Part shown: piece by piece, positions 44,591 through 53,419 of the stretch | Position numbering within the stretch: the stretch's first letter is position 1 | Layout of the letters: every line of letters begins with the position of its first letter | Assembly: GCA_023663205.1 (NCBI GenBank) | Contig: JAMPHX010000003.1 | Span: 1-61,111 of the forward strand | DNA length: 61,111 bases | Source: Corallococcus sp. | GTDB taxonomy: Bacteria > Bacillota > Clostridia > Christensenellales > CAG-314 | Direction: 5' to 3' | The notes under the pieces: generated by a model | Told to the model about the DNA's origin: nothing | Database searches by the model: none | What the model saw: the letters and a program-made list of their open reading frames with translations, nothing else | Made by a program: the position numbers and the translations under genes

Positions 44591-45362
44591 AAGACTTCTT
44601 ACTATTTCCGAGATTATCGATGAATCCGTTCAAGCGCCGCAGCAAGACTCTTCAAGTAAAGCCCCAAAGAGTATATCTTGGCGCACTGTAACTACGTTTG
44701 TAATATATCTTATAGTTATTCCTGCGGTGATTTTTGTCGGTGTCAAACTTTTCGAGGACCGCAAATACAACATAATTTCCATTATTATTGCGTTTTTGGC
44801 GTGCGTGCCGTTTTTTATCGGATTCGAAAGGGGAAAGGCAGGCGCAAGAGAATTGGTGGTCATTGCCGTACTGACGGCAATGTCCGTTGTAGGCAGACTG
44901 TTTTTTGCGCCGATTCCGGGATTCAAACCGGTGACGGCAATAGTAATTATTACGGGTATCAACTGCGGTATGCAGGCAGGATTTATTACCGGCGCGCTTT
45001 CTGCGATTGTTTCCAACATATTTTTCGGACAGGGACCTTGGACTCCTTTCCAAATGTTTGTGTGGGGATTTATCGGTTTGCTTGCGGGACTTATAGGACT
45101 GCGCGGCAAAAAGCCTCATTGGTGGACGCTTGTTGTTATCGGAGTAGTAGGCGGAGTGCTGTTTTCAATGCTTATGGATATTTGGACGGTACTCAATATT
45201 GACGGTACTTGGAATTGGTCGCGTTATTTTGCCGCATTATCTTCGAGTTTGCCGTTTATGGCGGTGTATGCCGTTTCCAACGTGGTGTTTTTATTGCTGT
45301 TGACCAATCCGTTTTGGGAAAAACTCAACCGTATAAAAACAAAATACGGAATATTCGGTTAA
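44583..45362 (+). CDS. ECF transporter S component, predicted cobalamin specificity
   Basis: 259 residues: a polar N-terminal extension of about 35 residues and about seven hydrophobic helices. It contains ELVVIAVLTAMSVVGRLFFA and PGFKPVTAIVIITGINCGMQ, a pattern typical of S components with the alpha-helical six-TM core and of the group that includes CbrT-like cobalamin proteins. Position as last gene of a B12-riboswitch operon supports cobalamin as substrate. The specificity is inference; the S-component family call is firm. It overlaps ecfA by eight bases and is followed by a terminator. Confidence 0.82.
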   Translation: MDKRLLTISEIIDESVQAPQQDSSSKAPKSISWRTVTTFVIYLIVIPAVIFVGVKLFEDRKYNIISIIIAFLACVPFFIGFERGKAGARELVVIAVLTAMSVVGRLFFAPIPGFKPVTAIVIITGINCGMQAGFITGALSAIVSNIFFGQGPWTPFQMFVWGFIGLLAGLIGLRGKKPHWWTLVVIGVVGGVLFSMLMDIWTVLNIDGTWNWSRYFAALSSSLPFMAVYAVSNVVFLLLLTNPFWEKLNRIKTKYGIFG

Positions 45363-45515
45363 CGCCGCGCGCAAAGATTAAATGTTAAATTTGAGCGATA
45401 TAAAGTCGCCGTGTAAAAATATTCGCAAAAATATAAAACGGAAAAGGCGATTGTAATACGCTCTCAAAAGTCAAATAAACCGTTGGGGCAATTTTTTACA
45501 ATATATAAGATACTA

Positions 45516-45550
45516 AACGCATTTGGCCATTTTAAAATGCGTTATTTTTA
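45516..45550 (+). terminator. Terminator of the cobalamin uptake operon
   Basis: AACGCATTT (45516-45524) pairs with AAATGCGTT (45535-45543), followed by ATTTTTA. The rest of 45363-45727 contains no gene. Confidence 0.75.
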
Positions 45551-45727
45551 TCGGATATGCAGTTAAGTTAAAATAATTTTGTCGTAGCGGTTTTAAAGCA
45601 TAAAACGTAGAATCTTAAACAAATCAATAGTATTCGGTATCATTGAAAACAGAGTTGCTTTTATACTGCAACCCCGCCTTATAACAACACGGCTTCAAAA
45701 CATTTCTTATAAATGAAAAAGTAGATA

Positions 45728-45756
45728 TTTACTGTTTTATACCGTTGTGTTACAAT
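45728..45756 (+). promoter_or_regulatory. Predicted promoter of the GH2 gene
   Basis: TTTACT (45728-45733), 17-base spacer, TACAAT (45751-45756), 25 bases before ATG 45781. A copy of this promoter is found at 34577-34605. Confidence 0.6.
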
Positions 45757-45780
45757 ATAAAAAAACGGACGGTAACAAAA

Positions 45781-47520
45781 ATGGCATTCACCCAACTTAA
45801 AACTCCGTGGACGGATAGCGTCGGAGACAAACCCTTGCAAGAATATCCCAGACCGCAATTTGTAAGGGATAGTTACATTAACCTAAACGGTTGGTGGCAG
45901 TACGCCATAACCGAGGACAAAAGTTTTCCGCAGATAGCCGACGGCAAAATACTTGTGCCGTTTTCTCCGGAAACATCTTTGTCCGGAGTAGGAAGAATAC
46001 TCAAACCCAGCGAATACTTGCATTACAAGGTTGAGTTCGATTTGGACAAAAAGTTTAACAAAGGAGTAGTTCTGCTGCATTTCGGCGCGGTGGATAGTCT
46101 TTGCGAAGCGTACGTAAACGGGCATTATGCAGGCGGACACTCGGGCGGCTACAATGCGTTTACTTTGGACGTCACCGAGTATGTTTGCGAAGGAACAAAC
46201 GAACTGCGCCTGACGGTGCAGGATTTTACCGATTCCAAATATCACACATATGGCAAGCAAAGTTTAAAACGCGGCGGAATATGGTACACGCCGCAAAGCG
46301 GCATTTGGCAAACGGTTTGGCTGGAAAGTGTAGCGCCGCAGTACATCCGTTCGGCAAAGATAACGCCGCTGTTCGATGACAACGCCGTGCAAATAGAGTT
46401 TGACAAACAGGGCGTAGACAACGTCACGGTAAGGGTTATGGATGACGGCAGGGAAATAGCCAAAGCCGACAGCGCAGAAAACTCGATAACCGTCAAACTG
46501 CCCGAGGGAATAATCCCGTGGACTCCGGAAAACCCCAAACTGTACGGTTTGCAGTTTATTTCGCGCAGAGATAAGGTAACGAGTTATTTCGGTATGCGAA
46601 AGTTTTCCGTCGAGCGCGGCAGCGACGGATATCTGCGCACGTATCTCAACAACAAACCGTATTTTCACAACGGATTGTTGGACCAAGGGTATTTCAGCGA
46701 CGGTTTGTACACCGCGCCTTGCGACGAGGCTTTGGCATACGATATCGTACAAATGAAAAATTTGGGATTCAATATGCTTCGCAAACACATCAAGGTAGAG
46801 CCTATGCGTTGGTATTGGCATTGCGACAGACTCGGTATGCTTGTGTGGCAGGATATGCCCAGCGGCGGCGCAAGACAAAACAAATGGGAAACGCTGTATT
46901 TGCCATATTTGGGTAATCGCAAAATAAAAGACGGCAAGTACCGATTTTTCGGGAGGGCAAACGCACAAAGCCGCTGTATGTATATGGAAGAACTTGACGA
47001 AATGATAGACCAACTGTACAGTTGCGTTTCCGTTGCCGTTTGGTGCGTGTTTAACGAAGGCTGGGGACAGTTTGACGCCGACAAGGTTGCTCAATGGACA
47101 AAGAACAAAGATTCGACGCGTTTGGTAGACCACGCCAGCGGCTGGCACGACCAAGGCGGAGGAGATTTCAACAGTTTGCACGTCTACTTCAAGAAAGTAA
47201 AACTGCCCAAAGATAAGAGCCGCGCGGTGGTATTAAGCGAGTTCGGCGGTTACAGTTACAGCGAGGACGGGCACAACTTTAATCCCGATAAGACCTTCGG
47301 ATACAAAAAATTACCCGATAGACGGCAGTTTTCCGAAGCAGTAAAAAGTTTGTACGAGCGCGACGTAATACCGTATATAAGCAAAGGTTTGACTGCGGCG
47401 GTGTATACGCAGGTAAGCGACGTAGAGGACGAAATAAACGGACTTGTAACATACGACAGACAGGTTTTAAAAATCGACGGCGATATAATGCGCGGCATAA
47501 ACCGAAAGGTAAAATTATGA
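45781..47520 (+). CDS. Glycoside hydrolase family 2 protein (beta-galactosidase/glucuronidase type)
   Basis: 579 residues. An N-terminal sugar-binding jelly-roll domain (about 1-170, with NLNGWWQYAI and RGGIWYTPQSGIWQTVWLE), an Ig-like domain (about 180-270) and a TIM barrel. The acid/base is in WCVFNEGWGQ (near residue 425) and the nucleophile in VVLSEFGGYS (near 485). No signal peptide, so cytosolic. The start at 45781 matches the truncated copy at 34700 and avoids the weaker upstream ATG. Substrate cannot be set from sequence alone; many relatives act on beta-glucuronides or beta-galactosides. The stop overlaps the tadA start (ATGA). Confidence 0.9.
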   Translation: MAFTQLKTPWTDSVGDKPLQEYPRPQFVRDSYINLNGWWQYAITEDKSFPQIADGKILVPFSPETSLSGVGRILKPSEYLHYKVEFDLDKKFNKGVVLLHFGAVDSLCEAYVNGHYAGGHSGGYNAFTLDVTEYVCEGTNELRLTVQDFTDSKYHTYGKQSLKRGGIWYTPQSGIWQTVWLESVAPQYIRSAKITPLFDDNAVQIEFDKQGVDNVTVRVMDDGREIAKADSAENSITVKLPEGIIPWTPENPKLYGLQFISRRDKVTSYFGMRKFSVERGSDGYLRTYLNNKPYFHNGLLDQGYFSDGLYTAPCDEALAYDIVQMKNLGFNMLRKHIKVEPMRWYWHCDRLGMLVWQDMPSGGARQNKWETLYLPYLGNRKIKDGKYRFFGRANAQSRCMYMEELDEMIDQLYSCVSVAVWCVFNEGWGQFDADKVAQWTKNKDSTRLVDHASGWHDQGGGDFNSLHVYFKKVKLPKDKSRAVVLSEFGGYSYSEDGHNFNPDKTFGYKKLPDRRQFSEAVKSLYERDVIPYISKGLTAAVYTQVSDVEDEINGLVTYDRQVLKIDGDIMRGINRKVKL

Positions 47521-47981
47521 CACAAAAGGAAACGTATATGCTGTGCGCCTTGAAACAGGCGGAGAAAGCGGCTGCGCAAGACGAAGTCCCCATAGGAGCA
47601 GTAATAGTAAAAGACGGCAAGATAATAGCCCGCGCCTGCAACAACCGTAACAAAAGCCGCAATGCGGTATGTCATGCGGAAGTGCTTGCAATACAAAAGG
47701 CTTGCAAAAAAATCGGCGATTGGCGTTTGAACGACTGCGAAATGTACGTTACTTTGGAACCGTGTTTAATGTGTGCGGGCGCGTGCTACAACGCAAGACT
47801 CGGCAAAGTGTATTTCGGCGCGTACGACACCAACGGCGGAGGAGCCACAAGCGTTGTAAACGAAACGCGTAACAATACTCTCAACCACAATTTGCAGATG
47901 GAAGGGGGCATATTGCAAAGTCGATGCGCCGCGCTTCTTACCGATTACTTTGCAAATAAACGCAAAAAAACGACAGAGTAA
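47517..47981 (+). CDS. tadA: tRNA-specific adenosine deaminase TadA
   Basis: Converts A34 to inosine in tRNA-Arg(ACG). 154 residues with the zinc and catalytic motifs HAEVLAI near residue 56 and TLEPCLMCAGAC near 85. The second-shell sequence YFGAYDTNGG replaces the usual A-D/A-x-x-K region. It starts within the GH2 stop (ATGA), so expression is coupled to a sugar hydrolase, an unusual pairing. Confidence 0.94.
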   Translation: MTQKETYMLCALKQAEKAAAQDEVPIGAVIVKDGKIIARACNNRNKSRNAVCHAEVLAIQKACKKIGDWRLNDCEMYVTLEPCLMCAGACYNARLGKVYFGAYDTNGGGATSVVNETRNNTLNHNLQMEGGILQSRCAALLTDYFANKRKKTTE

Positions 47982-48105
47982 CGGTTGTCCACCCTAATAC
48001 GGATTGTTTGGGGGAATACATTGCGATTCGGTAACAGATATTTGTTTTGTCTGATGTATCGGCAAATAATATATTAAATTTAAACAATTATTTAGGAGAA
48101 ATATT

Positions 48106-48721
48106 ATGCTTGACAATAACGGATTCGATTTGTGGGCAGACGGTTACGACAATGCGGTAGAACTTTCGGACGAAGAAAAGCGTATCCTTTTGCAGGGTAC
48201 AAAGAGTATTGTCAACAATATTTCATACAGTAACGGCTAAACAAAACGTCGCAGTTCTCGATATAGGCTTCGGTACAGGCACTCTTACCGCAAAACTGTA
48301 CGAAAGCGGTTGTGAAATTTGGGGACAGGATTTCTCGCAGAAAATGATTGATTCGGCAACTTCCAAAATGCCCAATGCCCGTTTGTTTCAGGGGGATTTT
48401 TCGCAGGGATTGGCAGAGCCTCTTTCGCGCAAATCCTACGATTTCGTAATTGCTACATACTCACTGCATCATTTGGACGCCGATAATCAAATAAAATCGA
48501 TACAATCGTTGCTCGGTCTATTAAAACAAGACGGTAAACTTCTTATCGGAGATATTGCTTTCTTCGATATGCAAGATTTGGAGCAGTGCCGTAAAAGCGC
48601 AGGGGAAGAGTGGGATGACGAAGAAAACTATTTTGTATACAGCGAATTGAAAAAATACTTTCCAAATATGAAATTTGAGAAAGTTTCTCATTGCGCCGGC
48701 GTTTTATCTTTATTGCGCTGA
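48106..48721 (+). pseudogene. SAM-dependent methyltransferase gene with two frameshifts
   Basis: Starts ATG 48106 (AGGAGAA upstream) with LDNNGFDLWADGYDNAVELS, shifts frame near 48185 and again near 48206, then continues with VLDIGFGTGTLTAKLYESG to TGA 48721. Restoring one base at each place gives one continuous methyltransferase of about 206 residues, including the segment PFAGYKE between the shifts. The SAM motif, YDFVIATYSLHHL and EEWDDEENYFVYSELKKYF-like end are intact. Two separate one-base losses argue for real decay over a single sequencing error. Confidence 0.85.
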
Positions 48722-48746
48722 ATGACAAGTTTAAATGACGGAAACA

Positions 48747-48781
48747 AAAAATGCGAAGAATTTCAAAATTCTTCGCATTTT
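48747..48781. terminator. Strong hairpin terminator after the methyltransferase pseudogene
   Basis: AAAATGCGAAGAAT pairs perfectly with ATTCTTCGCATTTT over a short loop; T-rich on both strands, so it can also stop transcription from the minus-strand lipoprotein gene. Confidence 0.88.
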
Positions 48782-48916
48782 CGATTTCTATGTAAGTATT
48801 AGTTTGCCGAGCGGTTTTGCCGACCTATGCAGATGCGTAACGCAGATATATTGCGGGAAACCCGAATTTCAGTCAAACTGCGTTACGTTATTGCACAATT
48901 GACTGTATTTATGCAA

Positions 48917-50002
48917 TCAGGAAACCTTGGGTATGTATTTGAGGTTTTCTATTTGACTTTGCGTATATTCGGCAATTTCGTAGCAATAGTAACCGCTTTG
49001 GAAGCGCACTGGGAAGTAGGAATTTATCGTATTGTCTCCGACGGCAATTTTTTCTTTCGGGTCGGATTCGATTATGTACAAAAATCCCGTTTGCGCCGGC
49101 ATAGATACCGAAGTTATCGTAGCAACAGCGTATTTGTCATCGTCGTTTTGCGCGTCGATTTTCAATTGAACGTAGTAGTTTGTGTAAACCGCCGTAGCAA
49201 GCGACGCAGTCAAACCCGTTATCGGGTCAAACGCGTATATTGCTGGACCGACATAACCGTTGCCTGTGGGGTTGGCTTTGTCTATGCTTCTTGCGTAGAC
49301 TGGTACTTGCAAAACGTCAACCGCGCTTGCGGAAATTGTTTTGGTGTAATTGTTTTCGGTATAATCTTTTGCGGGGTCGTCTTTGTATTTGAGTTTTACC
49401 GTTACGCTGTTTTCTTTGCCGTATTCGCAAGTGTATTGGATGTCGTTGATTTGCTGGGCGGCTTTGCCTACGTAAAAGTTCAGCGCCGTTTTGGAAGAAG
49501 ATATCGGCGTTTGTTTGGAGTTGTTTTCAAACGTCACCGAAGTTTCCGTCGTTGACGTAAAGGAAATTGCGTCCGCAGTAAGCGACGCCTTCAAACTTTT
49601 CTTGTACGGTGTGCCTTCCAACTTATCGTAAAGAGTTTTTGCAACATTGTAAGCAGGCGAACCGGATTTAAATGTTTCCGTTGCCGTTTGGTTTGAGGTA
49701 TAGGTTACCTTGCCTTCCGTTACCGTAAGTTTGGTAGTGTATGTTCCCGTAACTTCGGACGGTTGCAGTTGGTCGTACTCTTCGGGAAGCGTCAAAAAGT
49801 CTTTTGCAAAAGTTTTGCCGTCGTAATTGACGTTGTTGCTCGCCGCCGATACGTTTTGTACGGTAATATTGTATGTGGCTTCTTCGTCGTTCCAGCGTAC
49901 CGCCGTTGTAAGGTAATTGGATTGTTGTTGACAAGATGCAAGCGACAGCATAAATGTCAGCGCTATCACAAGCAGCACTGCCGCGATTTTGAATTTGCGC
50001 AT
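48917..50002 (-). CDS. Lipoprotein of unknown function
   Basis: 361 residues, lipobox LASC (Cys24). The mature part is mostly predicted beta strand, rich in Thr/Ser/Asn/Lys, with segments such as VTYTSNQTATETFK and TKTISASAVDVLQVPVYARS. It has no recognisable catalytic motif. The C-terminal QSGYYCYEIAEYTQSQIENL may be a conserved end. It is transcribed alone from a promoter at 50070-50099 and ends 135 bases before the shared terminator. Its neighbours give no functional hint. Confidence 0.8.
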   Translation of the reverse strand: MRKFKIAAVLLVIALTFMLSLASCQQQSNYLTTAVRWNDEEATYNITVQNVSAASNNVNYDGKTFAKDFLTLPEEYDQLQPSEVTGTYTTKLTVTEGKVTYTSNQTATETFKSGSPAYNVAKTLYDKLEGTPYKKSLKASLTADAISFTSTTETSVTFENNSKQTPISSSKTALNFYVGKAAQQINDIQYTCEYGKENSVTVKLKYKDDPAKDYTENNYTKTISASAVDVLQVPVYARSIDKANPTGNGYVGPAIYAFDPITGLTASLATAVYTNYYVQLKIDAQNDDDKYAVATITSVSMPAQTGFLYIIESDPKEKIAVGDNTINSYFPVRFQSGYYCYEIAEYTQSQIENLKYIPKVS

Positions 50003-50069
50003 AGTGTGTTCTCCGTTAATTGTTGTTCAAATCCCTCAAAAATCGCGGGATTTAGGTAATCTTTTATAC

Positions 50070-50099
50070 AGTATAACACACTTTTGGCAGTATTGCCAA
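50070..50099 (-). promoter_or_regulatory. Predicted promoter of the 48917 lipoprotein gene with palindrome over the -35
   Basis: Minus strand TTGGCA (50099-50094), 18-base spacer, TATACT (50075-50070). The -35 is one arm of the inverted repeat TTGGCA-GTAT-TGCCAA (about 50084-50099), a possible operator. Confidence 0.55.
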
Positions 50100-50155
50100 C
50101 AAAAACCGATTACTTTTAAAATTCGTCAAAAAATTTGCCGCAAGTCAAATTTGTC

Positions 50156-50184
50156 TTGCACATACGCTGTTTAAATGTTAAAAT
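50156..50184 (+). promoter_or_regulatory. Predicted promoter of addBA
   Basis: TTGCAC (50156-50161), 17-base spacer, TAAAAT (50179-50184), 40 bases before ATG 50225. Confidence 0.65.
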
Positions 50185-50224
50185 GTAAATAAGCCTGAGA
50201 CGGCAGGCAGACATACGGAGAAAA

Positions 50225-53200
50225 ATGATTACTATTTACAAAACAAACACAATGAAATGCGCCGAAATGTGCATAATGGATTGTCTAAAAAACGTCGATG
50301 CGCGCAATTTGGAAATACGCAACATAGTAGTGGTTCCCGACAGAGCGTCGCACGAAGCGGAAAAAAGTTTGCTTGGAGCATTGAACGGCAGTTTCAACAG
50401 CGAAGTTCTTACCTTTCGCAGACTTGCCGGCAGACTGCTCCCCGACAAATTCGAGTATCTGCCCAAACAAGCGGGCATTATTGTAATGACGCGTATTATT
50501 GCGCAAGTAAAGTCGCAATTTGTGTGTTACAAAAAGGGCGTCGACAGCAAAGGTTTTGTGGAAAATATGTACGATACGATAAGTTGTTTGAAGTATTGCC
50601 GTATTCCTCCCGAAAAACTTTTTGATGAGCAATTGCCGCAAAGCGTCAAGGGCAAACTGCACGACATAGGCATTATATACCAATCTTACCGCCAATTTAC
50701 CGAGATGGGACGCGCGGATTCGTCGGATAAGTTGGATATGCTTTGCGAGTATTTGGATTTGTCCGACAAAACCACGGAAGGCAATAGCGTAAAAAACACG
50801 CGTTTTTATTTTTACGATTTCGATAACTTTTCCGCGCAGGAGTTTGCCGTAATAGAAAAGTTGATAGTTTATTCCAAGGGAGTTACGGTTGCGTGCTGTG
50901 TTTCGCATAACAAGCAAGAGAGGCATTTGTATCTCAACGACATCTACGACGGCATAATTTCGGTATGCAAAAGGTTGGGGGAGAAGCCGACCGAAATTGT
51001 CAAAACGTATCACCGCAATGCCGTTACGGAGCAGATAGGCAACAATCTGTACAGTTACGCGCAAAGCGGCAAACCTTTGGAATGCGGCGATTTTGTGGAA
51101 TTGTACAAGGGTAACACGCGTTCCGACGAGGTATATGCGCTTGCCTGCAAAATCCAAAAGTTTGTGCGTTCGGGCGGCAGATATTCCGATATATATGTTG
51201 TTACAAGCGACGTTACGGCGTATGCAAATGCCGTCAAACTCATTTTCGACGAGTTTGAAATACCGTTTTTCGTAGATTTGCAGACAAAACTATCCGACCA
51301 TGCGTACTGTCGGTTTATTATCGATTATCTTACCGTTATTCAAAGCGGTATGCGTTTGAACAGCGTGCTTTCTTTTGTCAAAAACCATATGTTCGAAGGC
51401 GGAGAGGGCGTGTACAAATTTGAAAATTTCTGTTTGAAGTACAATGTCAATTACAACTTTGACCAATTCCGTTTGGGGCACAACGACGAGTATTATTCTG
51501 TGGCGGATGCAGTTCGCGAAAAGTTCAAACAAATAACCGACGCCAACAGGATAAAACCTAAGGACACGGCAACAGAATACGTTGCGGCGATACGTAAACT
51601 CAAAGAGTTTTGCGATTTGGACCAAAAGGCGCAAAGGTTTGCCGACGCACAGTTTGAAAGCAAACTTTACGACGGCGTCAATTTTACCAATCAAGTGGCG
51701 GACAAAACGGAAAACGTACTTGTACAAATGGAAAAATTGCTGGGAAACGCCGAGTTGACATTGGAAGAATTTATTGCGGTATTTACCGCTGCGGCAGAGT
51801 CCGTCAACTTGTCTGTACTTCCCGCGTTGAGAGATTCGGTGGTCTTTGCCAATATGGCTAAGGCGCGCCGACACGATATAGGATTCTTGGCGCTGCTCGG
51901 TGCAAACCACGGATATATGCCGATAATAAAGGGCGATTGCAAGTTGCTTTCCGACGACAACATTTCATCTATGAATAACAGCGGAATTGCAATTGAGCCC
52001 AAGGTTTTTGTGGAAAACAAACGCGAAAGGTTCAGTTTGTATCAACTGCTGCAAGAACCCGTGCAAAAACTGTTTGTTTCCTGTACGCTTTCCGACGGCA
52101 AAAACAGTTTGCTTCCGTCGTCGTTCGTGACGCAACTTGCGGAGATGTTTACCAAAGACGGCGTGCCGCTATCGGAGGAAGGCACTGCCGACCGAGAGGT
52201 GTACACTGTCAAACAGGGACTTTACAAGACGGTGGAAGCGCATCGCAAGATTGCGGACAAACAGCCTGTAAATATGCCTTCTTACGAAATTTTGTACGGG
52301 TATTTCAAAGAACAGGTCGATAGATACTGTCAAGTGACAGACAAAACGCAACTGCGGATAAACGGCGGCGACAAACTGTTTTTGTGGGATATGCAAACCA
52401 CCGTCAGCCGAATAACGGACTTTTTCAAATGTCCGTACAAGTTTTATTTGCATTACGGGCTTTCCGTCAAACCGCGCGAAGTTTCCGACCTCAAAAGCAG
52501 CAATTTGGGAGACATTCTTCACGCCGTTTTGGAAAACTACGTGCGCAAAGTGGATTTGTCCGAAAGCGACGCGCAGACAAAGACAATTGCGGAAAAGTGC
52601 TTTGACGACGTAATGCAGGACGATTTTTACAAAGGCATTTTATCCGACGCTTCCATGCGTAATACGCTCAAACAATTGAAGCGCGAAGCGGTCAAAATGT
52701 GTAAAGTAGTCAAAAAGCAGTTTTGTTCTTCGGATTTCGTCAATTACGCAACCGAGTTGTCTTTCGGCACGAAATACGATTTGGAGCCCGTGGAAGTGGA
52801 TTTCGGCGGCGGCAAGTTTTTGCTTTTGGGAAAGATAGACCGCGTGGACGTTTGCGGTGACAAGTTTATCGTAATAGATTATAAAAGCGGCAGCGCGGCG
52901 TCGGAGTATTCGGAAAAATCGCTGTACTTGGGACACAAATTGCAACTTCTCGTGTACTTAAAGGCGGTAATAGACAATCTGCATTTAACCCCTGTCGGAT
53001 TTTACTATTTCAATCTGCACAACAACTTTACAGACGCAAACACCGTAAAGGTGTACAGTTACAACGGGCGCACTCTCGACGACGTGTCGGTGGCGCAAAG
53101 CCTTGACAATAATTTGAAAAACGGTTTCAGCGAAAAGTTGGGACTTAAACTTGCCAAAAACGGCGAAATCAACAAAACCGGCGCAAAGGTAATAACCGCA

Positions 53201-53419
53201 AGTCAGTTGGACGCGCAAATAGACTATTCGCTAAGACTCATTGCCGACGCTGGCAGACATATGCGCGACGGTTATATTGCCGTTTCGCCTTACGAAGGCG
53301 TTTGTTCTTACTGCGAATATGCGTCGGCGTGCGATTTCGGCGACTTGTACACCAACGAACCGCGCTCTGCGGAAGTAAAGGTTAACGCCGAAACGATAGA
53401 GGAAATTGTAAATGGCTAA
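50225..53419 (+). CDS. addB: ATP-dependent helicase/nuclease subunit AddB
   Basis: Second subunit of the AddAB double-strand-break end-processing enzyme that prepares ends for RecA. 1064 residues. The N-terminal helicase-like half is degenerate, as usual for AddB. The C-terminal PD-(D/E)XK nuclease shows LGKIDRVDV followed by FIVIDYKSGSA (near residues 868-885). Four cysteines fit the Fe-S staple: FKCPYKFYLHYG (near 736) and VCSYCEYASACDFG (C-x2-C-x5-C near 1027-1036). CGGAG precedes the start. The stop overlaps addA by eight bases. Confidence 0.93.
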   Translation: MITIYKTNTMKCAEMCIMDCLKNVDARNLEIRNIVVVPDRASHEAEKSLLGALNGSFNSEVLTFRRLAGRLLPDKFEYLPKQAGIIVMTRIIAQVKSQFVCYKKGVDSKGFVENMYDTISCLKYCRIPPEKLFDEQLPQSVKGKLHDIGIIYQSYRQFTEMGRADSSDKLDMLCEYLDLSDKTTEGNSVKNTRFYFYDFDNFSAQEFAVIEKLIVYSKGVTVACCVSHNKQERHLYLNDIYDGIISVCKRLGEKPTEIVKTYHRNAVTEQIGNNLYSYAQSGKPLECGDFVELYKGNTRSDEVYALACKIQKFVRSGGRYSDIYVVTSDVTAYANAVKLIFDEFEIPFFVDLQTKLSDHAYCRFIIDYLTVIQSGMRLNSVLSFVKNHMFEGGEGVYKFENFCLKYNVNYNFDQFRLGHNDEYYSVADAVREKFKQITDANRIKPKDTATEYVAAIRKLKEFCDLDQKAQRFADAQFESKLYDGVNFTNQVADKTENVLVQMEKLLGNAELTLEEFIAVFTAAAESVNLSVLPALRDSVVFANMAKARRHDIGFLALLGANHGYMPIIKGDCKLLSDDNISSMNNSGIAIEPKVFVENKRERFSLYQLLQEPVQKLFVSCTLSDGKNSLLPSSFVTQLAEMFTKDGVPLSEEGTADREVYTVKQGLYKTVEAHRKIADKQPVNMPSYEILYGYFKEQVDRYCQVTDKTQLRINGGDKLFLWDMQTTVSRITDFFKCPYKFYLHYGLSVKPREVSDLKSSNLGDILHAVLENYVRKVDLSESDAQTKTIAEKCFDDVMQDDFYKGILSDASMRNTLKQLKREAVKMCKVVKKQFCSSDFVNYATELSFGTKYDLEPVEVDFGGGKFLLLGKIDRVDVCGDKFIVIDYKSGSAASEYSEKSLYLGHKLQLLVYLKAVIDNLHLTPVGFYYFNLHNNFTDANTVKVYSYNGRTLDDVSVAQSLDNNLKNGFSEKLGLKLAKNGEINKTGAKVITASQLDAQIDYSLRLIADAGRHMRDGYIAVSPYEGVCSYCEYASACDFGDLYTNEPRSAEVKVNAETIEEIVNG

